From contig CM055110.1 in the NCBI GenBank assembly GCA_029204225.1, positions 48,653,024 to 48,717,023 of the forward strand: a stretch of 64,000 bases of DNA. Direction: 5' to 3'. Position 1 is the first letter of the stretch. Each line of letters begins with the position of its first letter. Of the stretch, positions 59,088-64,000 are shown in pieces. Source of the DNA: Diphasiastrum complanatum. Taxonomy: Eukaryota > Streptophyta > Lycopodiopsida > Lycopodiales > Lycopodiaceae. Under the pieces are notes generated by a model, which ran no database searches, was not told the DNA's origin, and saw nothing but the letters and a program-made list of their open reading frames with translations. The position numbers and the translations under genes are program-made.

Positions 59088-59735
59088 AAAATTGTCAACT
59101 AGTAGTATTTTCCTAACTTGAGATTTTGTAGGCCTATGGCCAAATAAAAGTTAGAGATAGGTTCATACATGTATGTAGAGGCCCAAAGTATGTGTACACT
59201 ACTTTTGAGGTCACATTAATTAGAGGAGGTCGAGTGTGGAGCTCTTCTATTGGCTCATAATTTGGTGCATTCCTATTTGACCAAATTTCTAGGTATATGG
59301 GTGAATCCTATTGGACCCCAATTTTAGCCTATCATAAGACAAGTGGCCAAGAGGCACTATGGCTGCTATAAATAGCCATCTCCACGAGTATGTACACATC
59401 TCATTTTCATTCTATTGAATGAATGTTATGCTCTTTGAAGGTCCATCTTCTTCTCTCTCACTTTTTTGTTCATATCTTGCATTCTAGCCACTAGAATTGT
59501 GATTTCTTTGTTGCTATGGCTTCACACGTGTGAAATGCAGGTTGTAGGCTCTGAAGTACGGACAGGGACAGCAAGTTTCTGTTTGTGGAAGCTTATGATC
59601 AGATTTTGATGTTTAGTTGATGTTTAGTATGCTTAACATCACAATTTCTATCATTTTTTCAATCTAGATGTGCATAACTTCCATGGCCAAGATCTTTATG
59701 AAACTTTAGCATCTTTTGGATCTGAGTTTTTCACA
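59083..59735 (+). repeat. 3' LTR, element 2
   Basis: 653 bp, no difference to the 5' LTR seen by eye. It includes the palindrome at 59521-59534. Confidence 0.97.
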
Positions 59736-59740
59736 GGGAG

Positions 59741-60184
59741 CAGATCACATCACTCATTACATGGTTAGTATGCATGCTCAGAGCAGCTTTCAATTCAACT
59801 ATATATTCTAACATTGTGATTTTGACATGTGCAGCACATACTACGAGATCGTACATCATTTTTTGCAAACACATATGGAAACCTAAGTGTCTAGTCATCA
59901 CAAGGGATAGAGAAGTTACAATGGCAAGCACAGACAATATTTCATCGGAATACACAACATGGAGGAACAAATGATAAATAGAACTATATTTGCCAATTAT
60001 TTCAGTGGTTCTAATGCACAGTTCAAATTCGACAGATCACCAAATCTTCAAATTATGACAGACTTAGAAAAGCTTGGAAATTCATTGAACAACAAAGAAG
60101 CTAAAAATTCAGAGCTACAAAGATGCTACAAATGTAAATTGTGTTCATAATATTCAATATATACAAAGTTTCATTCAGAAAGAT
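59741..60184. other. No gene assigned
   Basis: Short frames on both strands. It may contain upstream exons of the unrecognised gene that follows, but no splice-supported exon could be chosen. Confidence 0.4.
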
Positions 60185-61327
60185 ATGATATTTCATCCTG
60201 TCCAATTGTTGTGCTATCATGCAATAACTCTCTACTTGCATGAATATGTTGATTATATGAAATTCCACGAAAAAGCTGATGGTGTCCTGAGGCGCCAATG
60301 TTTGCTGGAGGTTGGTGTTGTTGTGGATGAGACAGAAAAGTCCCATGGCCTGCGCAAATATGATTCATGGTTTCAATTTGCTTTTCGTCAAGGTCAGGTC
60401 TAGGATATTCAAGATATCATTTTCGGCATGTGGGAGAATAAAGAGTTGAAGGGCCAGAAAGTCTCGAAGGGGAAAGTTGTTCTCATGGCTTTGTTAAAAG
60501 AGGTTACCAAGAAACTTGATCTTTATATTGAAGAGCTAGCTGATGATATGAGAGGCCATTGGTGGAGATTCCTTCAAGGAATCAAGGATGAGACCACCAT
60601 TGTGTCGGTGTTGCCCCGTGTCATTGCAAAGGAGCTCAGCATGGACGAAATGCACCTTGAATTTAAGAAGTGAGTTTCTTTTGATGTTCAGATCATTTTA
60701 TGTTATTATTTGTATAATATTTTTACGAATGAAGATTCAATTGAAAGATTCCCTCCCGCCATTGTTTGAGGATTATAAGACCTTCACATGTGTTTCAGAT
60801 CTGATGAGGACATTTACTTATTGAGTTGTTTGTTGTTATATCTCGAAATTGATAGATGATGTCCCAAAGCATGAGTATACTCTTGCTGTTGCGGATATTC
60901 CATATGCTTTCAAAATGTTTGGCTCCATTAATGACTTAAAACCAATTCTGTACCCTCAGATAACTAAGTTGGTGAATGATTCTGCTGTCTTGACAACATC
61001 TTCTTTATGGAGATGTGTGATTTTTCATAGCGTGGTTCAATCGTCATCAATGATTGCATTTCTGAAAACCACATGTCATGCTATTGAGCACCTTGTATGG
61101 TACGTCATTTTAAATATATATTGTGATAGTTATTTTGATGTAGTTGATGTTAGAGGATGCAACTCTGGATGCTAATATGGTATAACATATGTAGGAACAA
61201 AACAAATCTTGAGCGTGCACTGGGCTGTCGGCTAACCAGTTCTTTTGACATGATGACAGTGGGCTACTATGATGCACATGAGAAGAAAAGATATGAATTC
61301 ATTGTTATGAGCAATGCAGTAATGTAA
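60185..61327 (+). pseudogene. Unrecognised multi-exon gene, interrupted
   Basis: 60185-60672 reads as one protein-like frame (FHEKADGVLRRQCLLEVGVV, then LLKEVTKKLDLYIEELADDM and VLPRVIAKELSMDEMHLEFK) but has a TAG at 60401-60403. A second exon-like stretch, about 60855-61099 (YTLAVADIPYAFKMFGSIND, TSSLWRCVIFHSVVQSS), ends at a donor (tatg/gtacgt). The next acceptor (atgtag at about 61193) continues in frame with NKTNLERALGCRLTSSFDMM and YYDAHEKKRYEFIVMSNAVM, with a stop at 61325-61327. The consistent junction suggests true ancestry as a spliced gene. No domain was recognised. It may be a host gene fragment or a transposon gene. Confidence 0.45.
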
Positions 61328-61589
61328 TTTATTGTCCAACTGTGACTTGGAAATTGAGACACTTAGAGGGTGATAGGTCTTTGGGTAACCCTTACCAAAA
61401 GCCTTAAAGATTAATCAACAAGTTAATTGATATGTTTTTGAATGAGGATGATTGAGTTCTGGACCTGTTTTCAGGAGTAGGTATTAAGATGTGTTTCTTT
61501 GCTTACAATTAGTTTTCATGATTGATTATTAATTTTAGAATTTAATTTTGTTTTAGGCCAATAATTTATTCTTTTATTTACTTTCAAAT

Positions 61590-61800
61590 GTAGGTACTAC
61601 CACGTGTTGTGCCCTCAAGAAAAACAAGAATTGCATAGCTGTTGAAGTGGATGAAGTCCAAGCAACCTACACTGAGATGAGAGTGGCTGCTATTCGAGAA
61701 CTTCCAGGTGAAGATCAAGAATTGGGGCTCGAGCACTTGACAATAGTAAGAGGTTCCAAAGTGCCTCATCTAAACTGGTTCCCCCACTTCTAAATGAAAA
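61590..61800 (+). pseudogene. Further exon-like fragment
   Basis: After an acceptor-like aatgtag the frame reads CALKKNKNCIAVEVDEVQAT, then YTEMRVAAIRELPGEDQEL and HLTIVRGSKVPHLNWFPHF before a stop. It may belong to the gene at 60185-61327. Unrecognised. Downstream to 61930 another short frame (EKGELVGFRDDIIEPHQDC) is present. Confidence 0.35.
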
Positions 61801-62090
61801 AGGGGAGCTAGTTGGATTCAGAGATGATATTATTGAGCCCCATCAAGATTGCACTAAGAGGGCTATTGATGTCATTGAAGAGGGACAAGCCTCTCAATCA
61901 GCCAAGAAGGCATTACCGAATATGTTGCTGACTATTGCTTGATACTTTTACTAGATTTGTTGTTGGATATTGTTTGGCAGACATAAATGTTATTGGCAGA
62001 AACCCTATATTATTGGATACTTATATTGGAATGGCAAGTGCCAAATTCTGAAATCAGGATTTTATTTTTGTGAGAAACATAACAAATGAC

Positions 62091-62684
62091 TGTAATGCGC
62101 TAGAGAGTCTGTCTGATCAGAGAGTAATTCATGTAATGTGTTAGAGATTTCTAGTAGACTCAGGATCACTCACACTCAACAGTGCGGAGAACAGATATAA
62201 GGGAGAATAACTCTCAACACTCTATTCACTTCTTCAACCTCTTAAAAATGCATAAACTCCTCTCTCTCAATGGTCGAGATTGAAGCGTGAGATCAATATA
62301 TGTTCTACGGGGCAAACAAACACACCTCTAAAACAATAGGTGCGTCGCTCCCGCAAAAAGGTCTAGCTAACAATTAGGTTGAGTATATGTTCAATTATAG
62401 CATAAGAGGTATATTTAACTAAGAGTTAAAATCACTCTAGTTTAACATGTCGATTCATATCTAGTCGTTTCGCGTGGATGACCTAAAAAAGGCTATCCAA
62501 GGCAATGTCTTCTCTTTTAAAGGTCTTGTCCTTAAATACAAGGCAAGTACTTAGGAGATATATTCTCGAAAAATGACTTAGGCCTCTTCATGCTTTATAT
62601 TTATCCAGTTCATATCTTCATTTTCAAGTATATCATGCCATATTTAGGTTGATATTCAATATTTAACAATTTTGTGGCATCACA
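62091..62684 (-). repeat. Candidate LTR beside the second coiled-coil ORF copy
   Basis: On the minus strand it would start TGTGATGCCACAAAATTG (62684) and end GCGCATTACA (62091), about 594 bp, placed after the 3' end of the ORF at 63054. It contains the block shared with 12715-12835. Target duplication and second LTR cannot be checked in the window, so the borders are tentative. Confidence 0.35.
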
Positions 62685-63053
62685 TATCCCTTTCCTCAAA
62701 TGTGAAATGTCCTCGTGAATATATAATCTTTATTTCGAGGATCATTTGCGAAACATTTTGTTCTTCAGATTTTCGTTAAGGAGAAAAGATATTTCTTCAT
62801 ATGTTTCTTCCTTTAGATATTTCTTCGACTTAGAGAATATGTGCCTTTTTTGTTTCTTTGAATAGGTTGATTTGATTTGATCTTTGAATTATTGATGAGA
62901 ACTGGAATCAAACTTCAAAACATCTTCAAAACTTCAAGGATCTGGATTCAGCATCACATAGAAACATCACCACGACATAGGCAAGAATGAATATTCACAA
63001 AGGATTCAATTCTTCATGTAGTTTTTTTGGCTAACTCCAAATTTTGTTGAGCC
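62685..63053. other. 3' flank of coiled-coil ORF copy 2
   Basis: AT-rich, no gene. The first part next to 63054, read on the minus strand, matches 15150-15200 (gaagaattgaatc, cattcatt-tgcct, tgatgtttctatg-gatg), so homology between the two copies extends past the stop. Confidence 0.6.
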
Positions 63054-64000
63054 TCAATCAACATCAAGTCTTCTTTTCGTATAATGGCCAACTGGTAGGT
63101 TGCCAAATTCTGCAAGCTTAACCGGGAGCAATAGTCCATCAAACAACTCTTGAGTTAACTTTATATCTTCATCTGAATCACTACAAAGTGTGATTTCTTT
63201 ACAATAGCGAGCTGAAAACCTTAAAAAAGAACTTTTAACATAAAAATTCTGAACAAAAACCAATGTCTTTGCTGTAAAAGTTCCAAACTGTCAAAATGAA
63301 TATGTACAAAATTGCTTATAACGAAGTGACTTCCTTCGATCTTGTAGATTGTGTCGAATCTCCGCAAAATAATCAGCAAGGTTTCGCTCCCAATCCACGT
63401 AAAGACTAAAAAGTTCAGGATAGGCCATATTTACATTGATCAGCAAACCTGAATCATCAAAAGTGCCTAGATCCACAACACCTTTTGGTTTGTACAATTG
63501 AAACTGTGACTTTCGCTTCCAAAAATGTCGCTTATTGTCTTCATTTCACAAAAATTGAAATTATTTAATACGAATGTATCTGAGAGCATACATAGCAGAA
63601 GAGCCTATGTATAGCTCAGCTGAACCGAAAGGCACGACTTGGAATTTTCCCTAAATTATGCCCCAGCAGAGACATCCTTTCTGCTCGATAGATAATTGCG
63701 TCCATAACCATAAAAAGTCATCCTTTTCCCATGGTGTCTTCCAATCATCGAAGGCAATGCCTTAATCCACACGCCATTGTAACTCAATGTTAAATGCTTG
63801 TGGACACCACTTCCAGAATCGTTCAGCAAATGCATGGAATCTTTCAGCACATACCTTCGACTGGTTTCGACGTGGTCGCTTTGCCTGACTAGCTGTTGTT
63901 GCCAAATCCTGAGTTTTCAACTCAACAACTAACTTCTGGTCTTCCAACTACTGCTTGAGATCTGACAACTCCTATTCGAGCTTGTCAATCTTCGCTATTG
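63054..64000 (-). pseudogene. Unrecognised coiled-coil retroelement ORF, copy 2 (runs off window)
   Basis: Minus-strand frames repeat those of 14160-15148: EDQKLVVELKTQDLATTASQ, then FAERFWKWCPQAFNIELQW, MAYPELFSLYVDWERNL, ADYFAEIRHNLQDRRKSLRY, and the end TQELFDGLLLPVKLAEFGNL. Stops and frame changes differ from copy 1, so the two copies decayed independently. The N-terminal coiled coil lies beyond 64000. Confidence 0.6.

Larger units (their letters stand above)
53875..59735 (+). mobile_element. Complete Ty1/copia retrotransposon, element 2 (5861 bp)
   Basis: Two 653-bp LTRs (53875-54527, 59083-59735) appear identical by eye. They start TGTG, end CACA and are flanked by the target duplication GGGAG (53870-53874, 59736-59740). 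Primer site, intact gag-pol and polypurine tract are all present. It is inserted 34 bp from the start of the older minus-strand LTR. Confidence 0.97.

Overview
The window is nuclear DNA of a land plant. Support comes from GT-AG introns, plant-type Ty1/copia and Ty3/gypsy retroelements primed from initiator methionine tRNA, long GA/CT microsatellites, a short TTTAGGG motif run and one plant-style BTB/POZ gene. The species cannot be read from the sequence. The load of decayed retroelements would fit a large repeat-rich genome such as a fern or gymnosperm, but that is inference.

Layout: 1-1870 is one copy of a segmental duplication whose partner is 45779-47503. 1835-2470 is a gypsy gag remnant, followed to 5.9 kb by AT-rich DNA with hairpins, tandem duplications and microsatellites. 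6031-6672 is a dispersed repeat rich in CATG palindromes, with further copies at 30071-30278 and, inverted, at 37861-38212. 6672-8431 is a duplicated copy of the 3' end and downstream DNA of the BTB gene at 31660-33096. 8416-16460 is a gypsy graveyard: minus-strand pol at 10277-12750, plus-strand RNase H/integrase at 15480-16460, and an unrecognised coiled-coil coding region at 12990-15148 that recurs inverted at 63054-64000.

17000-18523, minus strand, carries a Ulp1/C48-type protease module next to a broken centromeric-histone-H3-like sequence. 18793-20113 is a decayed transposon-like gene. 23505-27060 is a second minus-strand gypsy element with gag, RT, RNase H and integrase, followed by gypsy integrase and copia gag scraps to 28645 and a copia LTR piece.

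30.3-35 kb holds the only convincing cellular gene, a three-exon BTB/POZ gene with a TATA box and consensus splice sites.

39140-45570 and 53875-59735 are two complete copia elements. Each has matching LTRs, a 5-bp target duplication, an initiator-Met primer site and an uninterrupted gag-pol frame of 1317 or 1316 codons. By eye the LTR pairs differ at 2 of 655 and 0 of 653 positions, so both insertions are young. Between them lie an older copia arrangement in which one LTR has internal sequence on both sides (48410-51816) and the 5' end of an opposite-strand copia element (52037-53840).

The most interesting items are the CENH3-like/Ulp1 pair, the two-copy coiled-coil family of unknown function, the G-box palindrome shared by otherwise different young LTRs, and the mosaic duplication of the BTB 3' end.
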